Notes: a model not told the origin generated them from the letters alone. 64,000 nucleotides of DNA from Cutibacterium avidum ATCC 25577 (GCF_000227295.1 NZ_JH165054.1:94560-158559), one strand, 5' to 3'. Shown: positions 8,842 through 19,068, numbered from the stretch's first letter. Made by a program: numbers and translations.

Positions 8842-9992
8842 CCGGTCGGCCCCGAAATGGCAGCGTCAAACATCTCGACCAGCAACCGAGCCGACCTGTC
8901 CAGGGCGTACTCCTGGCCACAGCGTGCCTGAGCCTTGCCCGCGGTCTCACGCTCCTTCGGGTGCTCCAGCCACCAATCGATGTCAGCCGCCATCCTCTCC
9001 GGATCGCGCGGCGGGCACAGACCGTGCTCGGGAACACGACAGAACTGGCTGGTGGCCGACAGCGGGCTGTCGACGATAAGGCAGGGCAACCCGACCGAGG
9101 ACGCCTCCAGGGCAGCCAAGGACTCGATCTCGACGTCTGCGGGGTGAACGTAAAGGTCGGCGGCTCGCAGTTCAGCGATGAGGTCCTCCGGACGGTCGTG
9201 GCTGACGAAGCAGGCGTCAACCCCAGCGCGCTCAGCTCGCCTCTGCAACCATTCTCGCTGCGGCCCTCGACCGGCGACCACCAGACGGATCCGATCGCGA
9301 TGTCGAGACCGGGCAATGGCGTCGACGAGGACCTCGATCCTCTTCTCCGGTGAGAGCCTGCCGACAGTCATGACGGTGGCAGGGCCAGAGCTGTCCAGAG
9401 CCCACGTCTCTCGTGGCGGGCCGGGCCGAAACTCTGGCGGCACCCCATTCGAGATGACGTGAAGGTGCTGGTCGTAACCGTGTCTGCGCAACTGCTCGGC
9501 GATGAATTCACTGGGGGCATGGAGGTGGGACACATCGTGGTAGAACGCCCGCCACAACATGCGATAAATGCGGTCGGCAAGACATCGAGCGTTGGCCAGG
9601 TGCACGTTGTAGGTGATGTTCTCAGGCTGGATGTGGAAACCCGAGGTGACGGGAACACCGGCATGCTGCGCCACGTGTTTGGCACAAGCCCCCAATGGCG
9701 ACGGCATGACGACATGCACGAGGTCAGCCTCGGCTACCGCTGAGGAGACAATGGCCCTGACTGGGCGCGCAAGATCGACGTTCTGAAGGTCAGCCAGGTG
9801 GGTGATGAGCGGCAGGTAGAGGACGGGCACACTGACCACGGGAATCCCGCGAGTGCTGGGCACCGGGGTCGACCCGACGCTGAGTAAACGCACCTCGTGA
9901 CCCTGGTCACGCAATGCGTGGGAAAAACGAAGGGTCGAGGCCGTCGTCCCATTTCCTGGTTGGAGGGCGTCGACCACAAGAAGGATCCTCAT
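8838..9992 (-). CDS. Glycosyltransferase, GT4/GT-B family
   Basis: Retaining GT-B glycosyltransferase of 384 residues. The N-terminal domain begins MRILLVVDALQPGNGTTAS, with the Gly-rich acceptor-side loop. The C-terminal domain has TVGRLSPEKRIEVLVDA, VVAGRGPQ and the E-x7-E nucleotide-sugar motif in EIESLAALEASSVGLP. The start at 9992 (MRILLVV) is preferred over the upstream in-frame start at 10037 because it begins the family's conserved first strand. It is coupled by a 4-bp overlap to the acyltransferase gene downstream. A glycolipid product is likely, but the sugar and acceptor are unknown. Confidence 0.88.
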   Translation of the reverse strand: MRILLVVDALQPGNGTTASTLRFSHALRDQGHEVRLLSVGSTPVPSTRGIPVVSVPVLYLPLITHLADLQNVDLARPVRAIVSSAVAEADLVHVVMPSPLGACAKHVAQHAGVPVTSGFHIQPENITYNVHLANARCLADRIYRMLWRAFYHDVSHLHAPSEFIAEQLRRHGYDQHLHVISNGVPPEFRPGPPRETWALDSSGPATVMTVGRLSPEKRIEVLVDAIARSRHRDRIRLVVAGRGPQREWLQRRAERAGVDACFVSHDRPEDLIAELRAADLYVHPADVEIESLAALEASSVGLPCLIVDSPLSATSQFCRVPEHGLCPPRDPERMAADIDWWLEHPKERETAGKAQARCGQEYALDRSARLLVEMFDAAISGPTG

Positions 9993-10112
9993 GCGGCAGC
10001 ACCACCGCTGTTCATTGCCTGCATTGACGCCATCCAACCTCGGTCCCGTGATCCTGGTCCGAAAATGCCTGTGGGGCCCGTCCTCGTCGGACGGACCCCA
10101 AAACGTGATCTC

Positions 10113-11852
10113 TCAGAATCTTGGGATGTTACGCATGTTCGAGGTGGCCATCGAGACGGCCTCACCGGCACCACGGTTGAGCACGATCTTGCTCATGGCG
10201 GTGGCGAACCCAATCATCTGCTCACCCTTGATCTCAGGAGGCAGGGACAGGGCGTTGGGATCAGTGAGCACCTCGACGAGGGCCGGTCCGTCGAAGTCGA
10301 GGGCATCACGAAGAGCACGACGAATATTGCGCGGATCATCAACCCGCTCGGAGTGATACCCGATCGCCTTGGCAACCCCGGCATAGTTCACGTCATGGAC
10401 GTCAGTCCCGAAATCAGGCAACCCATTGACCAGCATCTCCAGCTTGACCATGCCGAGGGTGGAGTTGTTGAAGACAACCACCTTGATCGGCAAGTTGAGC
10501 ATACGGGCCGTGACGAGCTCGCCAAGGAGCATCGAGAGGCCGCCGTCGCCGGACACCGAAATGACCTGTCGGCCAGGGTGAGATGCCTGGGCACCGATGG
10601 CATGCGGCAAGGCATTGGCCATCGATCCGTGCAGGAAGGATCCGATGAGACGACGGGTACCCAGCGGATCGATGTAACGAGCGGTCCACACATTGCACAT
10701 GCCGGTGTCAGCAGTGAAGATCGCGTCGCGGTCGGCCAGCTCGTTGAGCAGGTGAGCGACGTACTCAGGGTGGATCGGCTTCATGTGCTCGACATTGCGG
10801 GTGTACGAGCCGACCGGAGCCTTCATGATCTTGGCGTGACGCTTGATGGTGGCCTTGAGGAACTTGTCATCATGCTGCTTGAGCAGCGGGGTGACAGCGT
10901 TGCACAGGGCCTTGACGTCGGCGTGGATCGGGAAGGAGACGTCGGTACGACGACCCAACTTCTCCGGGCGATTCTCAACCTGAACCGTGAGGGTGCCAGG
11001 CAGGAACTGGTTGTAGGGGAAATCGGTTCCCAACAGGATCAGTACGTCGGCATCATTCATGCCCTCGGCTGCGGCACCGTAACCCAGCAGACCGGTCATG
11101 CCGACGTCGAAGGGGTTGTCGTACTGGATGAAGTCCTTGCCGCGCAGGGAGTGACCGATCGGGGCCTTAAGCTTGTCGGCCAGGGCCAAGACCTCGTCAT
11201 GGGCACCCTCGACGCCGGCACCGGCGAAAATGGCAACCTTCTTGACGTCATTGAGAAGCTTAACGAGCTGACGGACGTCCTCCGGGTTCGGCTCGGTGGA
11301 GGGACGACGGCTCGGGACGAAGACCGGCGACGGAGCGGCAGCCTTCTTGTCGGTGATGTCGCCCGGGAGGGTCACGACCGAGACGGTGCTGCCCGCGACA
11401 GCATGGCGAATGGCCGAGTTGACGACGCGAGGTGCCTGCTCAGGGGTCGAGACCAGCTCGCAGTAGTCAGAGCATTCCACGAAGAGGCGATCCGGGTGGG
11501 TCTCCTGGAAGTAGCTCATGCCAATCTGGACGCTGGGGATGTGGGAGGCGATGGCCAGAACCGGGACCTGGGAGCGGTATGCGTCGAACAGACCATTGAT
11601 GAGATGCAGGTTGCCCGGACCACAGGAGCCTGCGCAGACAGCCAGCTCGCCGGTCAGAGTTGCCTCGGCAGCAGCGGCGAAGGCCGCAGCCTCCTCATGA
11701 CGAACGTGGACCCAGTCGATACCGCCCTTGACAGAACCGCCGGTCCTGCGAACTGCATCAACGACGGGGTTCAGGGAGTCACCGACGATGCCGTAGATCC
11801 GTCGCACCCCCGCATCGAGGAGCTGTTGGACGAGCTGTTCGGCAACATTCAT
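10113..11852 (-). CDS. poxB: Pyruvate dehydrogenase (quinone) / pyruvate oxidase
   Basis: Thiamine-diphosphate and FAD enzyme that oxidises pyruvate to acetate and CO2, passing electrons to membrane quinone. Visible: an N-terminal pyrimidine-binding domain with VRHEEAAAFAAAAEA (catalytic Glu), a central FAD-binding domain, and the C-terminal diphosphate motif beginning SGDGGLSML and ending in NNSTLG. The 579 residues match PoxB length. The start at 11852 follows GGAGG at a spacing of about 7; an upstream in-frame start at 11867 lacks this. It stands alone. In a propionibacterium it would add an acetate-forming, quinone-reducing branch at the pyruvate node. Confidence 0.92.
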   Translation of the reverse strand: MNVAEQLVQQLLDAGVRRIYGIVGDSLNPVVDAVRRTGGSVKGGIDWVHVRHEEAAAFAAAAEATLTGELAVCAGSCGPGNLHLINGLFDAYRSQVPVLAIASHIPSVQIGMSYFQETHPDRLFVECSDYCELVSTPEQAPRVVNSAIRHAVAGSTVSVVTLPGDITDKKAAAPSPVFVPSRRPSTEPNPEDVRQLVKLLNDVKKVAIFAGAGVEGAHDEVLALADKLKAPIGHSLRGKDFIQYDNPFDVGMTGLLGYGAAAEGMNDADVLILLGTDFPYNQFLPGTLTVQVENRPEKLGRRTDVSFPIHADVKALCNAVTPLLKQHDDKFLKATIKRHAKIMKAPVGSYTRNVEHMKPIHPEYVAHLLNELADRDAIFTADTGMCNVWTARYIDPLGTRRLIGSFLHGSMANALPHAIGAQASHPGRQVISVSGDGGLSMLLGELVTARMLNLPIKVVVFNNSTLGMVKLEMLVNGLPDFGTDVHDVNYAGVAKAIGYHSERVDDPRNIRRALRDALDFDGPALVEVLTDPNALSLPPEIKGEQMIGFATAMSKIVLNRGAGEAVSMATSNMRNIPRF

Positions 11853-11881
11853 GAAAGGGACCTCCACGGAACTGACGACAT

Positions 11882-11911
11882 CTGATGAGCGGCCAAGGGG
11901 CCGCTCATCAG
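11882..11911 (-). terminator. Hairpin, 13-bp perfect stem
   Basis: CTGATGAGCGGCC and GGCCGCTCATCAG flank a 4-nt loop. The hairpin lies between the LmeA-like gene (ending at 11960) and poxB, so it probably ends the dapB-lmeA transcript. There is no clear T-run on either side. Confidence 0.55.
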
Positions 11912-11959
11912 CATACGACTTCTTGGCCTAGCCTCACCTCATCATTCGCGCCAAGCTGA

Positions 11960-12799
11960 TCACTTTCCGGTGAGGTCGGACAATTTCACCTCGGTCCCGA
12001 CAAGGGAAAACTCCAATCCCTTCGGCGTCGCCTTGAGGGATTCGTAATGCAGATTACCCAGATCGGGGAGGGTGAATCGATCTGTGATGCCTTCCAGAAC
12101 GGAGTTGAGCAGGATGTCCGGAATCGGAATACCGTCCAAGCTCGCCGATGGGCTCGTCAACGTCACCCGCCGCGATGTGGTCTCGACGCCAGGAACGGCT
12201 GAGATACTGACACCCACTCGAGCTCCCAGAACCGACATGTCGCGCACAATGGTCACCTTGCCGTTCTCACCGGCGTCATCGTTGTACGTAATCTTGCCGC
12301 CTGCCAGCCGAGACAGCTCGGGCCAGTCGACCCGGCCAGTTGCAGACATCGTCTCGGCGACCGTCCGGGATTCCTCACGGGCATGACGGATCCCATTGGC
12401 GTGGATGTTCACGTCATGGAAGGTCACCGTCGTCTCGTCTCGAGCGACGGTCGCCGTCGGTATGGTCGCGTCAAGTCCCTGGAGCTCGTCGGTCAGCAAG
12501 ACCCCGAGGAAGGGGCGATTGCGGATCGCGACACCGACGCTTGACTCGTCGGCCCCGAATGACTTCGCAATATTGGCCGCGATGGCCTTCTCACTTCTCG
12601 CCCGGAAGGTCTGATCGGTGATCACTGCCGCAACCGCGACCAAGGCGATGACGACGATGATGACGAGCCACTTGATGAGGCGGTGGTGACGACGATCACG
12701 TCCGACCGTCACCACCGCCCCGGTATCAATCTGAGGCCTGGGCGGCAGCACCTGAGTCGGCTCAGACGGCGTCATCGAGAAATCAGGACGCTCATTCAA
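11960..12799 (-). CDS. LmeA family (DUF2993) phospholipid-binding protein
   Basis: 279-residue envelope protein. A Pro-rich cytoplasmic N terminus is followed by one membrane segment (LIKWLVIIVVIALVAVAAVI, about residues 41-60) and an extracytoplasmic DUF2993/LmeA-type domain. This family includes mycobacterial LmeA, which binds phosphoinositides and affects lipomannan elongation. Features supporting it are the periodic T/V-rich strands and the FLGVLLTDELQGLDATIP region. Its start overlaps the end of dapB by 8 bp, so it is probably co-transcribed with dapB. The specific ligand is unknown. Confidence 0.75.
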   Translation of the reverse strand: MNERPDFSMTPSEPTQVLPPRPQIDTGAVVTVGRDRRHHRLIKWLVIIVVIALVAVAAVITDQTFRARSEKAIAANIAKSFGADESSVGVAIRNRPFLGVLLTDELQGLDATIPTATVARDETTVTFHDVNIHANGIRHAREESRTVAETMSATGRVDWPELSRLAGGKITYNDDAGENGKVTIVRDMSVLGARVGVSISAVPGVETTSRRVTLTSPSASLDGIPIPDILLNSVLEGITDRFTLPDLGNLHYESLKATPKGLEFSLVGTEVKLSDLTGK

Positions 12800-13532
12800 G
12801 TCCGAGCAACCCTTCGATGCCGATGGTCAGACCCGGACGGTCAAGGACACCGCGCACGCCGGTGAGAACGCCCGACATGAAGGAGACGCGGTCCATCGAG
12901 TCATGGCGGATGGTGAGGGTCTCCCCCTCGGCTCCGAAGAGCACTTCCTGGTGGGCGACGAGGCCGCGCAGGCGGACACCGTGGACGTGGACCCCGTCAA
13001 CGACGGCTCCGCGAGCCCCGTCGAGCTGGCTCTGGGTGGCATCCGGGACCTCTCCCATGCCGACCTTCTGCCGGGCAGCCGCGATCTTGCCAGCGGTCGT
13101 GCGGGCGGTGCCTGAGGGGGCATCGACCTTGTTGGGATGGTGCAGCTCGATGACCTCGACCGACTCGTAGAACTTCGCAGCCTCCTCGGCGAAGTGCATC
13201 ATGAGCACGGCGCCAATGGAGAAATTCGGGGCGACCAGGCAGCCGGTGTTGGGATGGTCGGCGAGCTGGTCGCGCAAGGTCTGGTAGCGGTCTTCGTCAA
13301 AACCCGTGGTGCCGACGACGGTGTTGATCTCGTGGTCGATGGCCCAGGCGAGGTTGTCCATGACGGCGTCGGGGGTGGTGAAATCGACGACGACATCGGC
13401 TCCCTCAGCGGCTGAACGATCATCGCCACTGTCGATGGCGGCCACGAGCTCGGTGTCCTCGGCTTCCTCGACGGCCTGGCACACCGAAGCTCCCATACGT
13501 CCCTTGGCTCCGAATACGGCAACCTTGATCAT
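12792..13532 (-). CDS. dapB: 4-hydroxy-tetrahydrodipicolinate reductase
   Basis: NAD(P)H-dependent reductase of the diaminopimelate/lysine pathway, cytoplasmic; it supplies the meso- or LL-DAP precursor for peptidoglycan. Visible: Rossmann motif VAVFGAKGRMG at the N terminus, VVVDFTTPDAV, GTTGFD, APNFSIGAVLMM, the substrate loop ELHHPNKVDAPSGTA, and a C-terminal TRHDSMDR-like segment. 246 residues from MIKVAVFG, the usual length. An upstream in-frame start at 13559 adds nine residues without a better ribosome site. Confidence 0.95.
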   Translation of the reverse strand: MIKVAVFGAKGRMGASVCQAVEEAEDTELVAAIDSGDDRSAAEGADVVVDFTTPDAVMDNLAWAIDHEINTVVGTTGFDEDRYQTLRDQLADHPNTGCLVAPNFSIGAVLMMHFAEEAAKFYESVEVIELHHPNKVDAPSGTARTTAGKIAAARQKVGMGEVPDATQSQLDGARGAVVDGVHVHGVRLRGLVAHQEVLFGAEGETLTIRHDSMDRVSFMSGVLTGVRGVLDRPGLTIGIEGLLGLE

Positions 13533-13629
13533 CTGGACCTTCCTTCCTGACGACGGCACCTGCCCGGCGCCGCGTCCAGACTACCCAGATGCTCTGACGT
13601 TCCCGAGGAATGGTCCATCCGCGCACAAC

Positions 13630-13667
13630 GAACGGGATGCCCTGGCGAAAGTGCCAGGACATCCCGT
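13630..13667 (-). terminator. Hairpin downstream of pnp
   Basis: An inverted repeat with arms AACGGGATG and CATCCCGTT, plus an inner CCTGGC/GCCAGG stem and a GAAA-containing loop. It lies between the pnp stop (13712) and dapB. The T-tail is short, so it may be a 3' stabiliser rather than an intrinsic terminator. Confidence 0.55.
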
Positions 13668-13711
13668 TGATGTCAGTCCCTCACAGGATCAACGACTCCA
13701 GGATTGATGAC

Positions 13712-15919
13712 TCACTCCTCGGTGTCGTCGTCCTCCTCGTGGGAGGCCAGGACCAGGGAGAACTTGCCCCGGTCGTCGACCTCAGCGATCTCAACCTCGA
13801 TCTTCTGACCGACCGACAGCACGTCCTCGACGGCCTCGACGCGCTTGCCCTCGTTGAGGTCACGCATCTTGGAGATGTGCAGCAGGCCGTCCTTGCCAGG
13901 CAGCAGGGAGACGAAGGCACCAAAACTCGTCGTCTTAACGACGGTGCCTAGGTAACGCTCCCCCACCTCAGGCATCTGCGGGTTAGCGATCGCATTGATC
14001 ATCGTACGAGCAGCCTCAGCGGAATCGCCGTTGTCGGCTCCGATAAAGATCGTGCCGTCATCCTCAATAGAGATATTGGCGCCGGTGTCGTCTTGGATCT
14101 GGTTGATCATCTTGCCCTTGGGGCCAATGACCTCACCAATCTTGTCTACCGGGATGTGCACGGTAATGATGCGCGGAGCAGTAGGAGCCATCTCATCGGG
14201 AGAGTCGATGGCGTCATTCATGACCTCGAGGATCGTGGTACGAGCCTCCTTGGCCTGCTTGAGGGCACCCGCCAGCACATCGGCAGGGATTCCGTCGAGT
14301 TTGGTATCGAGCTGCAGGGCGGTCACGAACTCACTGGTACCAGCGACCTTGAAGTCCATGTCGCCGAGGGCGTCCTCGGCTCCCAGGATGTCGGTCAGCG
14401 CAAGGTACTTGGTCTCGCCGTCCTCGTTGGTCTCGCTCATGAGGCCCATCGCGATGCCAGCGACCGAGGCACGCAGCGGCACACCTGCATTGAGCAGGGC
14501 CAGGGTCGAGGCGCAGACCGAACCCATCGAGGTGGAACCGTTGGAGCCGATGGCCTCAGAAACCTCACGGATGGCGTAGGGGAACTCCTCGCGGGTCGGC
14601 AGCACTGGGATGAGGGCACGCTCAGCGAGGTTGCCGTGACCGATTTCACGGCGCTTCGGGGAGCCAACACGGCCAGTCTCACCGGTGGAGTACGGCGGCA
14701 TGTTGTAGTTGTGCATATAGCGCCGCGTGGTCTCCGGGGACAGGGTGTCGAGCTTCTGCTCCATGTCGAGCATGTTGAGAGTCGACACACCCAGGATCTG
14801 CGTCTCGCCGCGCTGGAAGAGGGCGGATCCGTGAACGCGAGGAATGATGCCGACCTCAGCTGAAAGGGCGCGGATATCGCGAGGTCCGCGACCGTCGATA
14901 CGCACACCTTCATCGAGGACGCGCTTACGCACGATCTTCTTCATGACGGCCTTAAAGGCGCCAGAGATCTCAGCCTCACGCTCCGGGAAGGTCTCGGCGA
15001 GCTCAGCCTTGATACGAGCCTTGAGCTCGGACTCAGCCTCCTGACGCTCCAGCTTGGCAGCGATCTGCTCGATGCGGGAGAGCTCGTCGGCAGCCTTCTC
15101 CTCGACGGCGGCGTAGACGTCATCCTCGTAGTCCTTGAAGACCGGGAAGTCGTAGGTTTCCTTGGGCAGCTTGGTGGCCAGGGCGACCTGGGCGTCGCAC
15201 AGCACCTTGATGAAGGGCTTGGCGGCCTCCAGACCGGTGGCGACGACCTCCTCGGTCGGAGCCGTGCGTCCGCCACGGACGAGGTCCCAGGTGGCCGGGG
15301 TGGACTCAGCCTCGACCATCATGATGGCGACGTCACCGTCGGCGAGCACTCGGCCGGCGACGACCATGTCGAAGGTCGACTCCTTGCGCTGCTCGACGGA
15401 TGGGAAGCACACCCACTGGTCGTCGATGAGAGCCATCCGGACGCCACCGATCGGGCCGGAGAACGGCAGACCAGCGAGCTGGGTGGACATCGAGGCGGCG
15501 TTGATGGCGACGACGTCGTAGTAAACGGCCGGGTTGAGGGCCATGACGGTCACGACGACCTGGACTTCATTGCGCAGACCCTTGACGAAGGAGGGGCGCA
15601 GCGGGCGGTCGATGAGACGGCAGGCGAGGATGGCGCCCTCAGACGGGCGTCCCTCACGGCGGAAGAAAGAGCCTGGGATACGTCCGGCAGCGTACATGCG
15701 CTCCTCGACGTCAACCGTCAGCGGGAAGAAGTCAATGGAATCGCGGGGAGTCTTGGCAGCCGTGGTGGCCGACAGCAGCATGGTGTCACCATCGAGGTAG
15801 ACGGCGGCGGATCCATCCGCCTGCTGAGCCAGCAGTCCCGCCTCGAAGCGGACGACGTGCTTGCCGAATTTTCCATTGTCGATGATGGCCTCGGTGAATT
15901 CGAGTCCGGGTCCCTCCAC
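13712..15919 (-). CDS. pnp: Polyribonucleotide nucleotidyltransferase (PNPase)
   Basis: Phosphorolytic 3'-5' exoribonuclease that also adds tails; trimeric, cytoplasmic. 735 residues carry two RNase PH domains (the first with [15 protein letters not shown], the second with FQRGETQ and a [13 protein letters not shown]-type catalytic loop), a KH domain ([12 protein letters not shown], about residue 600) and an S1 domain ([19 protein letters not shown] onward), then an acidic tail. GTG start with AAAGGA about 7 nt upstream. It lies downstream of rpsO in the conserved rpsO-pnp order. Confidence 0.96.
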   Translation of the reverse strand: MEGPGLEFTEAIIDNGKFGKHVVRFEAGLLAQQADGSAAVYLDGDTMLLSATTAAKTPRDSIDFFPLTVDVEERMYAAGRIPGSFFRREGRPSEGAILACRLIDRPLRPSFVKGLRNEVQVVVTVMALNPAVYYDVVAINAASMSTQLAGLPFSGPIGGVRMALIDDQWVCFPSVEQRKESTFDMVVAGRVLADGDVAIMMVEAESTPATWDLVRGGRTAPTEEVVATGLEAAKPFIKVLCDAQVALATKLPKETYDFPVFKDYEDDVYAAVEEKAADELSRIEQIAAKLERQEAESELKARIKAELAETFPEREAEISGAFKAVMKKIVRKRVLDEGVRIDGRGPRDIRALSAEVGIIPRVHGSALFQRGETQILGVSTLNMLDMEQKLDTLSPETTRRYMHNYNMPPYSTGETGRVGSPKRREIGHGNLAERALIPVLPTREEFPYAIREVSEAIGSNGSTSMGSVCASTLALLNAGVPLRASVAGIAMGLMSETNEDGETKYLALTDILGAEDALGDMDFKVAGTSEFVTALQLDTKLDGIPADVLAGALKQAKEARTTILEVMNDAIDSPDEMAPTAPRIITVHIPVDKIGEVIGPKGKMINQIQDDTGANISIEDDGTIFIGADNGDSAEAARTMINAIANPQMPEVGERYLGTVVKTTSFGAFVSLLPGKDGLLHISKMRDLNEGKRVEAVEDVLSVGQKIEVEIAEVDDRGKFSLVLASHEEDDDTEE

Positions 15920-16193
15920 AGGGATGTCCTTTCGCAGGGCCGACCGCCGCCCGCTGGCGCTCCAGAAGGCGCCTCTTGTAGAACCACACCGGTCTTCGAT
16001 CGAAGCCGCCGGGACCGTGCCCCGGTGGCCACTACCGAGGACCCATGTGTCATGGGGAGGCAGTCGACGGTTACAGTAATTCTGATTGTGGCTCTCAGTT
16101 TAGGTCATCTGTGGTCAATCCCACGAATCCTGGTTTCCAGGCGTTCAGGACGTGGGTACCCGCTTCACGGCATGACCGCATGACTCCGGACAT

Positions 16194-16225
16194 GAAAACG
16201 GGGCACCCCCGAAGGGACACCCCGT
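16194..16225 (-). terminator. Intrinsic terminator after rpsO
   Basis: On the minus strand ACGGGGTGTCCC pairs with GGGGTGCCCCGT around a TTCG-type loop, with three G-U pairs mid-stem, and is followed by TTTT. It begins about 20 nt after the rpsO stop. Confidence 0.7.
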
Positions 16226-16247
16226 CAATTCGTGCGATCCGCGGCGC

Positions 16248-16511
16248 TCAGCGACGCAGACCGAGACGAGCGATGAGCTCGCGGTAGTGCTCGATGTCGT
16301 TCTTCGCGATGTAGTTGAGAAGACGACGACGCTGGCCGACCATAAGCATCAGACCACGGCGAGAGTGGTGGTCACCCTTGTGGGCCTTGAGGTGATCAGT
16401 GAGCTCGGCGATGCGCTTGGTGAGGATGGCGACCTGGACGTCCGGGGAACCGGTGTCTCCGGGGTGGGTCGCGTACTCTTCGATGATCTTCTTCTTCTCG
16501 GCAGCATCCAT
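16248..16511 (-). CDS. rpsO: 30S ribosomal protein S15
   Basis: Primary 16S rRNA-binding protein of the small-subunit platform. 87 residues, near the usual 89. Diagnostic segments are [32 protein letters not shown] and the C-terminal [12 protein letters not shown]. It is followed by its own terminator and then pnp, the arrangement common in bacteria. Confidence 0.96.
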   Translation of the reverse strand: MDAAEKKKIIEEYATHPGDTGSPDVQVAILTKRIAELTDHLKAHKGDHHSRRGLMLMVGQRRRLLNYIAKNDIEHYRELIARLGLRR

Positions 16512-16556
16512 CTCGGTGGGTTCCTTCCTGTCCGCTGCGCGGCGTCCCCGACGCTC

Positions 16557-16899
16557 TTACTGCAGGGGACTCTTCCAAGGCCGCGGCCGATCTGACGGCA
16601 ACTGGGTGAGAGTATCAGCTCTTCCCTGTCGAGTGCGAATTCGCATGTGCCGGACAGCAGCCGGGCATTCCCATGCAGAAGGCGTATCCGACCTGGCGAA
16701 GGTTCCGCGGCACAGCACTTCCTCGAAGATCGCGGCACCGATGGTCATGACGATGTACCCACCGACAGCCATGGGGAGTGAACGAGGCGAGGTGGCCCGT
16801 CACAACTCCACCGAGGCACAGGGACAGGATACCGAGAGCGGCAACAACGACGGCGGTGACGCGGGGATGACTCGCGACCAGGGATCGGCAACTGGCCAC
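16557..16899 (-). pseudogene. Possible two-TM small membrane protein with frameshift
   Basis: A GTG at 16899 with AAAGG upstream opens a frame whose first 40 residues contain a clear membrane segment (TAVVVAALGILSLCLGGVV). At a run of four C (near 16772) that frame turns into Arg/His-rich sequence. The next frame, from ATG 16772, continues with a second hydrophobic segment (YIVMTIGAAIFEEVL) to a stop at 16557. Removing one C would join them into a protein of about 113 residues. I do not recognise a family. It could also be non-coding spacer between rpsO and ribF. Confidence 0.3.
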
Positions 16900-17006
16900 G
16901 CCTGAACGACCTTTCGATACATGGTCAGCGGCAACATGGCCTACTGGGTATTCCCACGGCGTTCACACCCGTACCGCCCCCGAACTGCCGGACGTGATTG
17001 CCAGCC

Positions 17007-17975
17007 TCAGGCCAGGATCTTCCGGGCCGCGTCGACGTCGTCGGTCATCTGCGAGATCAGCGGCTCGATACCGTCGAACTTGATCTGCCCACGCAGTCGC
17101 TCGGCAAAGGTGACCTTGACGTCGACTCCATAGAGCTCGAGATCATCGCGATCGATGACGTAGGTCTCGACTCGACGCTCAACCCCGTCGAAGGTCGGGT
17201 TGGTCCCAACCGAAATTGCAGAGGGGAGTCTGCGACCAGCGTCGGGACCACTGCTCGGCTCCAACCAACCGGCATAGACACCGTCGGCAGGAACAGCACG
17301 ACCTTCGGGCAGAACAAGGTTCGCCGTCGGGAATCCCAGCTCGCGTCCGCGCTGGTCCCCCATGACGACGACCCCACCGACCTCGAAGGGGCGTCCGAGC
17401 AACTCGGCGGCCTCGGCGACATCGCCGGCTGCCACCACCTCGCGAGCCCGGGTCGACGACACCGTGACACCGGAAATGGCGACGAGATCCATGGCATGAA
17501 CCTCAAAGCGGCCACAGCCAATCTCCGACAGGGCCTGCGGAGTGCCCACGGCGTGACGTCCGAAGCGGAAGTTCTGGCCCACCAAGACATGCTCGGGTTG
17601 CAAAGGGCTGATCATTCGCTCGACAAAGGCCGCCGGGGACCAATTCGCGATCTCTGGAGTGAAATTGACCACGCGCACCTCGCTGGCACCGGCCTCCTTC
17701 AACCAGTCAATGCGTCGCTCCAGCGGGCACAGCAGGGCCGGGGCCTGGTCAGGGGCCAGGACGGTCAGCGGATGGGGCCAGAAGGTGACGACGACAACGT
17801 AACCGTCCGGGTCAAGCCTCTTGGCCTGCTGGACAAGGGCCTGGTGGCCACGGTGCACACCATCGAAGTTTCCGATGACGACGGTTGACGATTCCTCGGG
17901 AACAGACACGCCCGGCAGTCTATGGGGACAACCGCCCATGGCCCGAATCCGAAAATCATCACTGGGCGTCGTCAT
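17007..17975 (-). CDS. ribF: Bifunctional riboflavin kinase / FAD synthetase
   Basis: Makes FMN from riboflavin and FAD from FMN, cytoplasmic. The N-terminal adenylyltransferase domain shows VIGNFDGVHRGHQAL and TFWPHP, with SSTRARE near residue 180. The C-terminal flavokinase domain shows GRELGFPTANL and the VGTNPTFDG-to-ETYVID stretch. 322 residues, typical. The exact start is uncertain; ATG 17939 would remove 12 residues. ribF usually adjoins truB; here a glycine-betaine transporter lies between them. Confidence 0.95.
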   Translation of the reverse strand: MTTPSDDFRIRAMGGCPHRLPGVSVPEESSTVVIGNFDGVHRGHQALVQQAKRLDPDGYVVVVTFWPHPLTVLAPDQAPALLCPLERRIDWLKEAGASEVRVVNFTPEIANWSPAAFVERMISPLQPEHVLVGQNFRFGRHAVGTPQALSEIGCGRFEVHAMDLVAISGVTVSSTRAREVVAAGDVAEAAELLGRPFEVGGVVVMGDQRGRELGFPTANLVLPEGRAVPADGVYAGWLEPSSGPDAGRRLPSAISVGTNPTFDGVERRVETYVIDRDDLELYGVDVKVTFAERLRGQIKFDGIEPLISQMTDDVDAARKILA

Positions 17976-18048
17976 CGCGGAATTGGCAGGCGTCCCACCG
18001 CGTCAGGACGCGAGCCGGGCCGCCCACCTGGGCGGCCCGTCCTGCCGA

Positions 18049-19068
18049 TCAGCTCTCGGCGAGTTCGCCGGACTTGAGCTTGTCGACCCACGCCTTGTTG
18101 CGCGAGATCCACTCCGCCACGGCCTTCTCCTGGTTCTTGCCTCCGTAGTTCTCCGCGGAGAACATGGTGTTCTCGAGGCTCGAGAGGGTGTTGTCGTCGA
18201 AGACCATGTTGCGCACCAGCTGTGCGGCCTTGGGATGATCCTTCTCGAACCCGGGCCTGCCGAAGCTGTAGAGCACCTCAGCCTCGCCCATGGCCTTCTT
18301 GGGATCCTTGAGGTCGCGAACCGGGAACGCGCCGTAGGCCCAGTGCGGACGCCACAATGTCACCGCGATGTCCTGGCCGGCGTCGGTGGACTTCTTGAGC
18401 TGGGCCAGCATCGCCGGGGTCGACGAGATCTTGAAGTTGATGTTCTTCAAGCCGTACTTCGGAATGGCGGAATCCTTGGTGGCCTTCGTCAGTCCGGCGC
18501 CCGCCTCAATGCCGTACAGGGTGTTGTCGTACTCGTCCCCCATGGTCTTGAGGTCGCCAATGGTGCGCGCCTTGGAGTCCTTGTTGACGGCGATGGTGAG
18601 TTTGGCGTTGTCATACCAGCAGCCAAGGTTCTCCATCTTGTCGCCGTAGCGCTTGACGTAGTCGGCGTGAGTCAGGGGAAGCCAGCTGTCAGTGATGAGG
18701 TCGATGTCACCGGCGACGAGGCCGGCATAGCCCGGGCCGGCGTCGAATCCTTTGATCTTCACCTTGTAACCGTCCTTCTCCAGGACGTTCTTGATGATTC
18801 CGGCGGTGGCGAAGGACTCATCCCAGCCGTTGAAGGCACCGATGGTGATCTTGTTGTCATCATCAGTCTTCATGGACGTGGTGTCCTTGGATCCGGCCCC
18901 CGGGGTGCAGTCGGCCCACTTCGTGTTGACGTTGTCGGAGCCCGTGTCGGAGCTGCCGGACTCTCCGTTTCCGCTGTTGGTGGCACCGCATCCGGACAGG
19001 GCCAAAGCCCCAACCATCAGGGTGGAGGCCGCGGCGATGGCCTTGCGTCGAACCATACTTGTGCTCAT
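18049..19068 (-). CDS. proX: Glycine betaine/proline ABC transporter, substrate-binding lipoprotein
   Basis: Extracellular lipid-anchored receptor for a compatible solute. The signal peptide ends in lipobox LALSGC, followed by a Ser/Gly/Asp-rich linker. The OpuAC-type fold shows ITIGAFNGWDES at the start of the domain, WLPLTHADYVKRYGDKMENLGCWY and VTLWRPHWAYGAFPVRDL; the Trp residues are candidates for the aromatic box that cages the quaternary amine. Start 19068 has GGAG upstream; an earlier in-frame start at 19098 does not. It is the third gene of the proV-proW-proX operon. Confidence 0.92.
   Translation of the reverse strand: MSTSMVRRKAIAAASTLMVGALALSGCGATNSGNGESGSSDTGSDNVNTKWADCTPGAGSKDTTSMKTDDDNKITIGAFNGWDESFATAGIIKNVLEKDGYKVKIKGFDAGPGYAGLVAGDIDLITDSWLPLTHADYVKRYGDKMENLGCWYDNAKLTIAVNKDSKARTIGDLKTMGDEYDNTLYGIEAGAGLTKATKDSAIPKYGLKNINFKISSTPAMLAQLKKSTDAGQDIAVTLWRPHWAYGAFPVRDLKDPKKAMGEAEVLYSFGRPGFEKDHPKAAQLVRNMVFDDNTLSSLENTMFSAENYGGKNQEKAVAEWISRNKAWVDKLKSGELAES

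Noticed and set aside
9897-11885. 662-codon plus-strand open frame
   Set aside because: Antisense to poxB and the glycosyltransferase; poxB has clear enzyme motifs and a ribosome site.
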